Source: Symbiodinium sp. CCMP2592
Taxonomy: Eukaryota > Sar > Dinophyceae > Suessiales > Symbiodiniaceae
Length of the DNA: 64,000 bases
NCBI GenBank assembly: GCA_905221615.1
Contig: CAJNDT010003857.1
Span: 367,501-431,500 of the forward strand
Reading direction: 5' to 3'
Of this stretch, positions 11,360-20,261 are shown piece by piece (the first letter of the stretch is position 1; every line of letters starts with the position of its first letter). Below the pieces are notes generated by a model that did not search any database, was not told where the DNA came from, and saw only the letters and a list, made by a program, of their open reading frames with translations. The position numbers and the translations under genes were made by a program.

Positions 11360-11710
11360 CTATTCACGTCTACGCTTCTTGATGGCTCTCTCACTGCGGT
11401 CAATAACCTGGTGGTAATAGCATCGGCAATGATTGTGACCTTCGTCTGCTCGAGCACATACCCGGCCACAGTTCGTATGAGAGCACAATCCTGAGCATCG
11501 TGACATCCTTTGTTGAAAATCCGAAGAATCACGTAGGATTTCGACAACACGAAGCATCAACCGAATAAGGTCTTGTGGGTGGATGTCGTTAGAGCGAAGA
11601 GCATCGAGGGCATCGGCAGCTGATGTTTGCACAATATCCTCCAAATTGTCATCGCTGGCTCGCCTCGACCCTGGTTCATAACGAAGAGTACGACGACCAC
11701 TGGACGACAT
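11360..11710 (-). CDS. Small Cys/His-cluster protein of the retroelement
   Basis: A 116-aa frame from an internal ATG at 11,710 (the frame is open upstream to 11,782). The first half is charged and helical-looking (LEDIVQTSAADALDALRSN, then LIRLMLRVVEILRD). The second half has a dense cluster with spacing C-x3-C-x2-(T/N)-x-C-x3-C followed by H-x-H-C-x-C-x2-H, ending in a basic tail (KKRRRE). This looks like a zinc-binding, possibly nucleic-acid-binding module, comparable in role to the zinc knuckle of Gag-type proteins. It is the last ORF before the 3' repeat. The family is not recognised. Confidence 0.6.
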   Translation of the reverse strand: MSSSGRRTLRYEPGSRRASDDNLEDIVQTSAADALDALRSNDIHPQDLIRLMLRVVEILRDSSDFQQRMSRCSGLCSHTNCGRVCARADEGHNHCRCYYHQVIDRSERAIKKRRRE

Positions 11711-11861
11711 GATTACACACTGAGACTTCAAAAAGCTTGAGCACTGCGCATCAGCACGAGAGAAGGCAAAACCTAGGGCCACATGTCAAGACTCGCATGA
11801 CAAAGGACACCATTTATTCTCATGTGGCGTGATCCACTCAAGTCCAGGTCGTATCTACACT

Positions 11862-12212
11862 TTACAGTGGGTGAACAATGCGGCGCACATTAAGATCATC
11901 GATGAAAGCCGATCCAATACGCACTCGATCTTCATTGGAGTGGTGAATCCATTCCACATTTGCATGGCGCACTTGGGCAAGACGCCAAAGCTGCTGAATA
12001 TTGAAGAATGTGCGAGCGCCAACCAATCGGATAATAGTGTAATACCATTCTTTGCAAACGGACGCAAACACCACAATATGAGGTAATGCGGGAGCTTCAC
12101 ACGTAATCGGCGTGTACACGCTGGGTCCTTGCATAAAGAACTCCCATACTTCAGCACGAAGATCCATACCTTCTGTTCTGCATTGTGTAACAAACTGTTC
12201 AAGATCATACAT
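11862..12212 (-). CDS. Small ORF of the retroelement, unknown
   Basis: 116 aa starting at a Met within a longer open stretch. The composition is protein-like, with alternating hydrophobic residues (HIVVFASVCKEWYYTIIRLVGAR) and a short charged end. A preceding minus-strand stretch at about 12,264-12,440 (PSEGCRHFLDAMWELTVL) is in a different frame but similar in style, so the gene may have an intron or frameshift near 12,260. No family is recognised. Confidence 0.4.
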   Translation of the reverse strand: MYDLEQFVTQCRTEGMDLRAEVWEFFMQGPSVYTPITCEAPALPHIVVFASVCKEWYYTIIRLVGARTFFNIQQLWRLAQVRHANVEWIHHSNEDRVRIGSAFIDDLNVRRIVHPL

Positions 12213-12524
12213 CGTATGGAATCCATGTCTGCGAAGAGTAACATCCAGAGTCTCAAGTGGATCTCATGGTGGAAAGGTGAAGAAGAAAATAATATGGCGT
12301 CGGGTGCTGATGAAAGTCAGCACTTTCTCGGTCAGAACAGTAAGTTCCCACATGGCGTCGAGGAAATGTCTACAACCTTCAGAAGGCACTACGAAAGCAT
12401 TCGGGCTCACATCCTGCAGTAAAAGAAGGACAACTTGTAGATTGCAAAAGCAACAAAAACTCATGAGCTCGCATAACGAACCGCAATACAGCATTTATTT
12501 CTTTGATCAGCACACTGCTCAAGT

Positions 12525-12857
12525 TCACCACGATGATTCGTGTGGCCAGGTTCTCACAAAGTGAACGGACTGCGTAGTATGCGGAAAGGCAGCAACTCGA
12601 GAAATCGAAGATGTGAATGGTAAATGTTGACCAAATTGCCTTAATTGGAAGGCGTTCAAACGGGGTGGAATCCCCGTACGGTTCGCAAGCTCATCGCACA
12701 CCTTCCTCTTCAGGTCATCAATCGTAGAATCTGTAGGCAAAGAGAGCCAGAAACCCATCTCACGTCCGCCAGAGCATATATCCGGAGGTATAACAACTGG
12801 AATCCTGACCATCGGAGCTGGGGCCGGAAGGGCCGCCATACTTGCTGTTCGCTTCAT
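12525..12857 (-). CDS. Ubiquitin-like-domain protein of the retroelement
   Basis: 110 aa from an internal ATG at 12,857 (open upstream to 12,971). After a short N-terminal tail rich in Ala, Pro and Val (VRIPVVIPPDI), the protein has LPTDSTIDDLKRKVCDEL, then NRTGIPPRLNAFQLRQFGQHL. This follows the ubiquitin pattern: a strand, T-I-x-x-L/V-K-x-K-x helix, GIPP turn, then Q-x-L/F and G-x-x-L. No C-terminal GG for conjugation is visible, so a non-conjugated ubiquitin-like fold is more likely. A ubiquitin-like protein in a retroelement is unexpected and might act on host protein turnover; that is inference. Confidence 0.6.
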   Translation of the reverse strand: MKRTASMAALPAPAPMVRIPVVIPPDICSGGREMGFWLSLPTDSTIDDLKRKVCDELANRTGIPPRLNAFQLRQFGQHLPFTSSISRVAAFPHTTQSVHFVRTWPHESSW

Positions 12858-12980
12858 CTTACAAATTGAGCCGTACGCAACTTCGAAGTGTGATGCTGCT
12901 AGGATGCACAACACATGTCTGCGACTCAGAAGTTGCAAGCAAGTTCGGGACAACAGTTTTGTCTTCCTCATACGTCCGGC

Positions 12981-13565
12981 TTACCTGATATGACGAGAGC
13001 CTCCAAGTGAAACAGTGGTGCTTGATCTTGACCTAGATCTCGAACGGGATCTCTCTCGGACCTCCGATTCACTCATGGATCTGCTTCTCCGAGCAGCAGG
13101 AGCAGTCTGTTGCCGTCGACGGGGCAATGCACCGCGCTGTTGAGGATCCGAAAGAGTCGATCCATCCATGACAGTCGGTGCAGCGTCACTCGAAACAGCT
13201 CCAAGAGAGGCATCTGGAAGAGAGGGAGACGGAGAGAAAGGAAAACGGCCAGAAGCAGAGAAGGACACAGGAAGGGGAGGAGGAAAAGCAGGAGGGGGAG
13301 GAGGAGGAGGAGGGAGGGGAGAAGGAGAAGGAGAGGGGGCAAGAAAAGAAGACAACGAAGGCACAGAGGACACAGAGACAGAGTGGGAGGGAGCGCCAAG
13401 ATGTTGTGCAACAAGGGCATCTGCATCGTTCTGAATCCGGCGTCGAAGATGAGAAAGAAAGACTGCCCTCTGGCGGCGATCTCCCAAGATCTGAAAAAGA
13501 GCCGTGACTTGATCTCCATCCAGACTGCTGATTATGTCATTGCAGCTCAGCAAAGAGCCAGACAT
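12981..13565 (-). CDS. Pro-rich and Arg/Ser-rich protein of the retroelement
   Basis: About 194 aa from ATG 13,565 (open upstream to 13,643). The N-terminus is a compact helical segment (DIISSLDGDQVTALFQIL, then QRAVFLSHLRRRIQ). The middle is a long Ser/Pro-rich linker with an eight-proline run. The C-terminus is basic with SRSMSESEVRERSRSRSR repeats, i.e. an RS domain as in splicing factors. In a mobile element this suggests binding of the element RNA or recruitment of splicing/export factors. The strand is clear because the opposite strand only gives low-complexity Glu/Gly/Arg peptides. Confidence 0.6.
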   Translation of the reverse strand: MSGSLLSCNDIISSLDGDQVTALFQILGDRRQRAVFLSHLRRRIQNDADALVAQHLGAPSHSVSVSSVPSLSSFLAPSPSPSPLPPPPPPPPAFPPPLPVSFSASGRFPFSPSPSLPDASLGAVSSDAAPTVMDGSTLSDPQQRGALPRRRQQTAPAARRSRSMSESEVRERSRSRSRSRSSTTVSLGGSRHIR

Positions 13566-13659
13566 TGATACGTTAACAGCGGTGCATAAGTACTTGAACC
13601 AACGTCTGCCAAGACTCACATTTTTGCAAACTGATGCACACAAATGGACAGAACATTGG

Positions 13660-14180
13660 CGGACACTTTTTTAACCTCAAAGCCGCCTATATGACTCTAA
13701 CATGCGCGACAGGAAATTCGCACGCCGAGAACGTAACTTGGTGAAGTTGGCACCAACATGTCTCGATACACATGAGCTGGTATGTACAAGAAGGCTTCAA
13801 TCGAGAACCATGGCAAACTCGTAATCGCATCAGAAACTTGATATGTCGCAATGTCAGAGTGCGACACTGCACTGACAGGCACAGGAAAGACTCACTGCAT
13901 CGTGGAAGAAGATGTGTAAAATTGAAAGTAGCAGAGTCATTGGACAGTCCATGGTAATTGTGTGCTTGAAAACATCGTCCCAACCCGTGTATCAACCATC
14001 GCTGCCACTGGATGTGCTGCTGGCTTCGGCAAGAATCGGGATTGTCACATCTCTGTGTGCTGACATGCACACTGCTACGTACCATAAGAAAAGAGAATAT
14101 GCAGAATCGGGGCGCATCCTCCATCCAAACATCACGGAACTGGCAACGGGTCATGGTCTATCGAGTGGTGGAGCATACTT
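13660..14180 (-). other. Retroelement stretch with only short frames
   Basis: No single convincing frame. The minus strand has several short peptides, one with good composition at 13,697-13,882 (ITSLPWFSIEAFLYIPAHVY) and one membrane-like peptide upstream. This may be a degenerate ORF of the retroelement. Confidence 0.4.
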
Positions 14181-14287
14181 CTTGAGCACATGCAGCAAAA
14201 TTGCCTGAAAACATGCAAGCCACCCAATGCCAAGAGAGTGAGAGACATACGATGCGAGTGCACGAAGCGAACCTAAGACAGTCTTTT

Positions 14288-15373
14288 TTATGCGTCAAGT
14301 GACATGTCACTCTGGCATTGCTCGTCGGAATCGTCGGCATTACAATCAGAGAAAGAAACAACAAAGGAAGAGCAAGAAGACCCAGGAAAGGAGGAGCAAG
14401 ACCAAGACCGCAGAGAGGAGGAGCAGGAGGGAACAGAGGACACAAGGAGAGGACCAAAAGAAACCGACGAAGACACGAGGGAAGCAACCGAGGAGGCAGG
14501 AGAGAGAGACAACAACGGAGGACGAGCAGACGGACGAGCAGGACCAGACAAAAGAGGAAGAGAGGAAGAAGGAGAAGGAACCGACGAAGACAAGGAACGA
14601 CCAGGCGAGGAGAAAGGAAAGGCAGACAAAGACAAAAGAGGAGAAGAGAAGAGAGGACCAGAGGGGACAGACAAGGAAAGAGAGGAACGGACAGGAACAC
14701 GAAGACCAAGAAAATGCGCAAAGGAAAGACAAGAGGCATGGGGTGAAACGGGAACATGTTGCTTGACACAGAAAAGAACCATCATGATGCGAGTTCCAGT
14801 GAAAGGCATGGTGGCATGAATCACATTTCCATCAAAGCAGCAAGGTTGTCTGACATCCAAGAGTCTGCCTTTCAAGTGAGCACCATGCGATGCAACATTG
14901 CAATTGAAATCATCAACTGTATATGTAAAGCGACCTCGGTCATCCACGACAAATAATTCTCCACCTGTCCAGTCTCCAATGGCCCAGCCAATACTTGGGC
15001 CATGGTTGTTTGAATCTTTGTGTGGAATAGTCCGGACATTGCGATTGATCTGTATACTGGTAACTGCCAGATCCGAGAATTGGGAAGCATAATGTAGCAT
15101 TCGGACAATCAACTTAGTAAGGCCAGGGAACCGGAATGTGTTCTTTGTAAACTGCAATCTTCCTCGAGACTGCACGCCAGAATACAAGCCAAGCAATATC
15201 TGATCTGCATGTGCTTGGTCTGTAGATCGCACCTTCTTTCGACTGTAACTCAACCACATCCGTCGAGGAATACCATCAAGAATACGAAATAGATATGCAG
15301 CCAACTCGTCCTGTGACTGAAAATTGAAACCATCCGCATCTACATCAAAAGGGCTACGCTCTATGGTTGTCAT
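14288..15373 (-). CDS. 2-oxoglutarate/Fe(II) dioxygenase-like protein of the retroelement
   Basis: 361 aa from ATG 15,373. The core (residues about 80-205) has IPHKDSNNHGPS, then GDWTGGELFVVDD, then FDGNVIHATMPFTGTRIMMVLF. This is the H-x-D...H facial triad of 2OG/Fe(II) dioxygenases, with an Arg ten residues after the distal His to bind 2-oxoglutarate. The GGELFV and FDG-x-x-x-H patterns resemble TET/JBP-type and related oxygenases more than prolyl hydroxylases, but I cannot fix the subfamily. The C-terminal ~140 residues are a Ser/Pro/Leu-rich linker ending in an acidic tail. The substrate could be a nucleobase (DNA or RNA) or a protein. It lies between the 553-aa ORF and the RS-domain ORF on the same strand. 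Confidence 0.75.
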   Translation of the reverse strand: MTTIERSPFDVDADGFNFQSQDELAAYLFRILDGIPRRMWLSYSRKKVRSTDQAHADQILLGLYSGVQSRGRLQFTKNTFRFPGLTKLIVRMLHYASQFSDLAVTSIQINRNVRTIPHKDSNNHGPSIGWAIGDWTGGELFVVDDRGRFTYTVDDFNCNVASHGAHLKGRLLDVRQPCCFDGNVIHATMPFTGTRIMMVLFCVKQHVPVSPHASCLSFAHFLGLRVPVRSSLSLSVPSGPLFSSPLLSLSAFPFSSPGRSLSSSVPSPSSSLPLLSGPARPSARPPLLSLSPASSVASLVSSSVSFGPLLVSSVPSCSSSLRSWSCSSFPGSSCSSFVVSFSDCNADDSDEQCQSDMSLDA

Positions 15374-15609
15374 GTTGACATGGGACTGAGCAAAAGTTCG
15401 GCACGCAAGACGAAATGATGCACAGAGCGCTGCAATGCATTAGCCACTTGAGACTGTAAACCCTAGCATCCGGACAGTTTAGTTTTCAAGCGTACGGTCC
15501 ACGGCGGAGTGCAACACTCAGAATGTGGGCAAGCGATTGATCTTATTCACTCTGTAGCCGGAAGAAAACAAGCGAAGACATCCGGGGGTGAGGAGGCAAC
15601 AACAGTCAC

Positions 15610-17271
15610 TTATGCATCACGTGCCCACGATGTCCAAAAGACAGCAGTGCCGACTAAGACACTCCGACTGGAACGAAACATCCAACGACCATCCTGGCCG
15701 TGAATCAAATCGCCGAAATGTCCGAATGTTTGATCGGAGGCGTTGACAGCCTTAAAATGATTGTGTTGCCTCACAAAGGTCCAACCTAGCGCCGCACATG
15801 TACGAGAATCAACTTGCTTTCCTCCGAAGCGGCGAGCCCCCAACATCGAATTTCTCATAGCGATCAAATGCTCCGGCTGGGATCCGTCAAGCTTTGGAAG
15901 CCGAATAGCAGGTTTCGGCCAAGACATGCGGCCATAAAAGCCGGTAGATGGGACCCATGTGCGGTCCGCCCTATCGAAGAATGATGGTCTCACAACTTCC
16001 TGATTGATGATCGAGGCCAAGTCCTGAGGGACTGTATTGTGAACAAAGGGCACAGCGAAACAGGTGGCAGGATCATCCGGAAGCCTCGTTGTTGAAATAA
16101 GGAAAACTCCTTGCGGAGCTTCATGTGAACCATCATCAGCAAGGCCCGTGTCCGGGTCCGTGTTTCCCGGGAACAACCAATAAGATCCACGGCCGGCCTG
16201 GAGATCTTCTCGAACAAACGGACGAAGGCGAGACACGGATGATAGAATACGGGCAAGGCTCTGAATTTGCTTTTTGGCATCCGGGCCCATAGCGAAGTAA
16301 TCCTGGGCATCCGACCATGAGTAGTTGGCATGATGGTCGGCACCTGCCAAAATGGTGGCTATCCATCTCTCCTGGAGATCGAAGGGTCCAGTCGGAAGGA
16401 CTGGAACAACAATTTCGGCCGCACTTTTGATACGATTGACGTCCTTCATGATCGCAGTCCGGTAGTGTAACAACACCCGTTCAATTTGAGACCAATACTT
16501 CTTCTTTTCTTTTTCGGAGGCGGTGGGATCGAAATTCCACACATTCATTCCTGCGACAGCCCGAATGGTATAGAATTGGGGCCACATCGAATGTTGAACA
16601 TCAGGCCTGTCCAACTTTGTAGGTTCCAGAAATTGGACCCAAATCGGTGGTCCGGAAGAGGGCTGAACACAAACCCATTCGGTCGAGGGAGCTGGAAGCT
16701 CCGGTCCATCCGGAACTGCATACTTGTCGAGGCTGGCGTCAACAATAGCAAGCTGAGCAGAGGATGACGGCTTGTCTTCAATAGGTAGGCGTTCATCACC
16801 GGCCAGCTGACGACGCTTTCTTGGGAGAGGCGGGCACGGCTTCAAAACCGGGCTCCTTGAACGATCGTCCCGATTATTGCCAAACAACCGAACAGAGGTC
16901 AGGCTTTCAATAACCCGATTTGCCATACCTTCGTCATGAATCTGAATAGACTGGGCCGAAGATCCACTACCTTCAGTGAGAGTCAGAAAAGGCGAAGGGG
17001 GAGGAGCTCGGGGAACCGCGGCATCCACATGAACTTGAGGGAGCGAAGGAGTCGAAGAAGAAGGAGGGGCAGGTGGAGCAGGAAGAGCGCGGCGGCCTCC
17101 GGAAGCACTTCCGGTCGGCTGTGCCCATTCTGGAAGTGTGTCTGGCGGTGCAAGGGCTCCGTTCACCTCTTGTGCAACCCTCTTTCGAATATACATTTCC
17201 ACGGAGCCACTTACAGGGCCAGGAGGGCCCGAGGACTTCGGGAACAGATTTAGACTGTCTTCCGCGGACAT
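15610..17271 (-). CDS. 553-aa ORF of the retroelement, unknown
   Basis: Starts at ATG 17,271, 137 bp downstream of the stop of the RT gene. The first ~180 residues are Pro/Ser-rich and disordered-looking, with basic patches (PLPRKRRQLAG). From residue ~190 the protein looks folded: PSSGPPIWVQFLEP, NVWNFDPTASEKEKKKYW, HANYSWSDAQDYF, then GVFLISTTRLPDD, VHNTVPQDLASIINQEVVRPSF and STGFYGRMSW. The late segment weakly recalls ADP-ribosyltransferase or KptA-type folds (a His, then L-x-x-I, later G-F-Y), but I would not assign it. It is intact, so probably under selection in the element. A structural or Gag-like role is equally possible. Confidence 0.6.
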   Translation of the reverse strand: MSAEDSLNLFPKSSGPPGPVSGSVEMYIRKRVAQEVNGALAPPDTLPEWAQPTGSASGGRRALPAPPAPPSSSTPSLPQVHVDAAVPRAPPPSPFLTLTEGSGSSAQSIQIHDEGMANRVIESLTSVRLFGNNRDDRSRSPVLKPCPPLPRKRRQLAGDERLPIEDKPSSSAQLAIVDASLDKYAVPDGPELPAPSTEWVCVQPSSGPPIWVQFLEPTKLDRPDVQHSMWPQFYTIRAVAGMNVWNFDPTASEKEKKKYWSQIERVLLHYRTAIMKDVNRIKSAAEIVVPVLPTGPFDLQERWIATILAGADHHANYSWSDAQDYFAMGPDAKKQIQSLARILSSVSRLRPFVREDLQAGRGSYWLFPGNTDPDTGLADDGSHEAPQGVFLISTTRLPDDPATCFAVPFVHNTVPQDLASIINQEVVRPSFFDRADRTWVPSTGFYGRMSWPKPAIRLPKLDGSQPEHLIAMRNSMLGARRFGGKQVDSRTCAALGWTFVRQHNHFKAVNASDQTFGHFGDLIHGQDGRWMFRSSRSVLVGTAVFWTSWARDA

Positions 17272-17408
17272 TGTCGAGTTTACAGGAAGCTACAGAATAT
17301 ACAAGGCACAAAAGCTCTCGAGCAAAGGATACATGGCAAGCAACCAGCTCAATGGTACATGGACTGAGACACTGTGCAAGCGCGGGCATCAACGAAGGCA
17401 AAGTCTGT

Positions 17409-20234
17409 TTACACTGCAGTCGGGCGAGCGCGAAGATTGTTAAACTGTAGCCTAACACGTTTCAGAATGGGGTGCATCATCAACGGATCGAATCCCTGTC
17501 GTACATAGGACTGTAGTAGCTGATCAAGATCGGCCTCACGCTGCTCCAACGGCCAAGAAGCACGTGCAATCAAGTGAGCTCTGGATCGAAAGCTGCTTAA
17601 CAGTGTCCGTGTGTTGGCGGCAGAGTTGGGGTGTAAGAACTTCCAGGTCTCAACAGGCTGGACATACTGTACTCGTAGTTCCTGTACATCCACATGAAAA
17701 CCCAAGAAAAGGTCTCCATCCTCATACTCAAGTACGATGGGCGGTATGTATACATCCTGGTGCAGAAACGCTTGCACAGCAGCATAGTTGGCCTGGCGAT
17801 CAAGAATCAAGCTCATCCGATTGTCCACGTATCGAACCACAAGGCCGAAGGTTGGCAAGCGAGAAGACTCTAACAGACATTTTCCAAAGTACATGTGCTC
17901 GTATAGGCTTACCACGGCATGGCAAGCTGCCGGAGAGAAATGGCTTCCCATCGGTGCACCTCGGATTTGTTGAATGGCCTGCTGACCCACCATGAATAGA
18001 TTGAACTTGAAAGACACCTGTACAGCCTCCAGAAATAGGTCCATTGGGACGGCAACTCGTTTGTCATTCAACAGGCAATGCCGACCACGGATAGTTTTCA
18101 TAACCGACATGTTGTTTTCCAAGTCCACAGTCACCACAACGCCTTTCAAGGCATGATCAAGATCCGCATCCGAGACGTCGTAAAAACGACAAAGCAATAT
18201 GCGAAAGGTAATCATGAACCGCTCCCTTGGAATGCTCACGAAAAAACCTGACAAGTCTTGATTGTGCATGGCAAGCTTCTGTCTGTCTTGATCAGAGCTG
18301 TGACATCGCTTCTCAAAGAAAGCGTGTATGTTCTGCCAAAGCAAGATTGCATCGTTGTAAGATCGGGTGTGAGGACACACCTCAGCAACAAGCATCTCTG
18401 TGACTCGCGCCATCACAACCAAGAACTGGCGAGCCGGGTGAGAGGCAAAACTAACGATTGGCCTGCCTCCTTTCCATTCTTTCTTGAACTTGGGGAGAAT
18501 GTAAGCCCATGACACACGGGCAGCACGAGATCCAAAACGGAAGGGAAAGGATTCAAGAATCCGAGGTGGCACTGCATGTTCCATCTGAACCATAATCGTC
18601 GAAGGATTTAACGACAATGGCTTGAAGACCGATTCAGCAGTAAAAGTGTTCTGGAGCATCATCCAATACTTCACAGGGCAAAAAACATGCGCATGCGAGC
18701 CTTCATGATCTCGGACATGCCACACCAATCCTTTGGTCCTTTTTCGCAACTCACGAACCTGATCAACCGACCAATGTGTTCCGACGTGTTGTGAGTGCAT
18801 CTTCCATGCCTTCTGCCACACACTTCGAATATCAATAGTCGGATAATGCATCAAGCCATGATAATCGATCCAATGCCTCACGTCTTCAAGAAACATCGTC
18901 CAATGATCCGTGGCGTTCATGAATACCGGATTGGAGCAACTGGACTGGGCCAACTGAGTCAAATCAGGTGGCAGGGTCAGCAACGTGGCAGAAGAAGCAA
19001 TGTGACCCTGGACAACAGTCAGGTGTGGATGACGTCGAAGAAGTTCGTGGCAGCAACATGTGACACCAGCCTGTTGCGGCTCCTCATGCGGGTCCCACGA
19101 CTGCAAGATTGGTTTATGCGAAAACAACACATCTTTGATTTTAGGGTGACTTTTGGCAACGAGCGAGGTCGCTGGAATGTGGTACGGCAGCAGTCGATCC
19201 GTCGATACATCCAAAATATCTCCCAACATGCCACGAACCAAGCGTTTGAAGCCTACTTCAGGCAGCAAGAACGGAGTGGAAAGGGGGCGGCATGTAGTTG
19301 GGCACCTCAACTGTCGAAATTGCAGCACAGTGTTCAATCTGGACCTGCAGATCGTCTCATAGAACGGGTCACCCAGATGAGTGGCCATCCTGAATAATCT
19401 GTAGAGAAAATCCGAGTCAACTCGGTTGCTGCGCAGATATTTTTGGGCAAGAAAGGACTTCAACCCGTCAGAAGCTAAGTCAAACAGAATCTGATAACTG
19501 TATACAATGTTCTGAACAATGTGTGTCGAACGGAAGACCGAAGGAGTCAGTCCAGTGAGCTGGAAATTCCGACGTCGAAAGCGTCGAAAGGTTCTCCACG
19601 AGGTCACAAATCTGCGAACACATCTGACTGGATCCGAGTTGGCAATCTGTGCATGTTTTGCTCTGACAAGAGAGCGAACCCAAGGAGCATTGAGGTGAGG
19701 CTGTAGCAAATTGATAAATGTCTGTTCAATTGTGTGCAAACAATCGACCTGTGGGACATGCATGATCAACAGAGGAATGGCCATGTGATAATTCTGTCGT
19801 CGATAATGCCAAAACAGCGAAAGTTCACCGCACACTGACTTGCCGGCCCTGATCTGTTGGAATTTCCCCCATCTTGTACGCTCACGGTCGCCCAGTGTTT
19901 GGGATGATGATCCGACATACATGAATTTCTGCTGTAACTCAGGCTGGAGAAAGATGCGACAATAAATCACCGACTGCGTCTGAAAGAATTTCCAGGTGTA
20001 GCTGGAGCATTTTAAACGTAGCTGAGAGGTCAATGGCGACTGTACAAGCCCGAACTCACAAGCAAGCAAAAGGAGTTTTCCACGGATCCAAATAACAATG
20101 TCCATGCACTGTCGTCCGGACATGGTAGGTGTCTCGTAGAGACCTTGGAAAAATAAATGAGCATTCCGAAGTAAATCCACTTCACTTCGGTGCCGTTTCC
20201 ACCAACCTTGTGGCGGATTGTCGTTGCGATACAT
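17409..20234 (-). CDS. GIY-YIG endonuclease plus Penelope-type reverse transcriptase
   Basis: 941 aa from ATG 20,234. Residues 89-182 match a GIY-YIG nuclease: VIYC, KFMYVGSS, a following Arg-rich stretch, Glu170 and LQPHLN. The RT core lies at about 600-840: motif A DLSGFFVSIP (Asp660), motif B IRGAPMGSHFSP, motif C YVDN (802-805), then LFLGFHVD. The GIY-YIG domain is N-terminal, the permuted order known from Naiad/Chlamys-type Penelope-like elements; classic Penelope has it at the C-terminus. Motif C has Asn where most RTs have a second Asp. The protein would cleave target DNA and reverse-transcribe the element RNA in the nucleus. It follows the 401-aa ORF by 27 bp. Confidence 0.9.
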   Translation of the reverse strand: MYRNDNPPQGWWKRHRSEVDLLRNAHLFFQGLYETPTMSGRQCMDIVIWIRGKLLLLACEFGLVQSPLTSQLRLKCSSYTWKFFQTQSVIYCRIFLQPELQQKFMYVGSSSQTLGDRERTRWGKFQQIRAGKSVCGELSLFWHYRRQNYHMAIPLLIMHVPQVDCLHTIEQTFINLLQPHLNAPWVRSLVRAKHAQIANSDPVRCVRRFVTSWRTFRRFRRRNFQLTGLTPSVFRSTHIVQNIVYSYQILFDLASDGLKSFLAQKYLRSNRVDSDFLYRLFRMATHLGDPFYETICRSRLNTVLQFRQLRCPTTCRPLSTPFLLPEVGFKRLVRGMLGDILDVSTDRLLPYHIPATSLVAKSHPKIKDVLFSHKPILQSWDPHEEPQQAGVTCCCHELLRRHPHLTVVQGHIASSATLLTLPPDLTQLAQSSCSNPVFMNATDHWTMFLEDVRHWIDYHGLMHYPTIDIRSVWQKAWKMHSQHVGTHWSVDQVRELRKRTKGLVWHVRDHEGSHAHVFCPVKYWMMLQNTFTAESVFKPLSLNPSTIMVQMEHAVPPRILESFPFRFGSRAARVSWAYILPKFKKEWKGGRPIVSFASHPARQFLVVMARVTEMLVAEVCPHTRSYNDAILLWQNIHAFFEKRCHSSDQDRQKLAMHNQDLSGFFVSIPRERFMITFRILLCRFYDVSDADLDHALKGVVVTVDLENNMSVMKTIRGRHCLLNDKRVAVPMDLFLEAVQVSFKFNLFMVGQQAIQQIRGAPMGSHFSPAACHAVVSLYEHMYFGKCLLESSRLPTFGLVVRYVDNRMSLILDRQANYAAVQAFLHQDVYIPPIVLEYEDGDLFLGFHVDVQELRVQYVQPVETWKFLHPNSAANTRTLLSSFRSRAHLIARASWPLEQREADLDQLLQSYVRQGFDPLMMHPILKRVRLQFNNLRARPTAV

Positions 20235-20261
20235 GTCCCTGGCATCCAGTATGGCCTGTAG

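Noticed and set aside
13110..13568. Plus-strand Gly/Glu/Arg-rich frames
   Set aside because: Antisense shadows of the Pro-rich/RS protein, whose minus-strand reading has folded N-terminal sequence and a true RS tail.
14290..14819. Long plus-strand Lys/Glu/Arg/Thr-rich frames
   Set aside because: They are antisense translations of the Ser/Pro/Leu-rich tail of the dioxygenase-like ORF.
15610..16100. Firm assignment of the 553-aa protein to ADP-ribosyltransferases or KptA
   Set aside because: Only a faint, short resemblance; no complete catalytic pattern could be traced.
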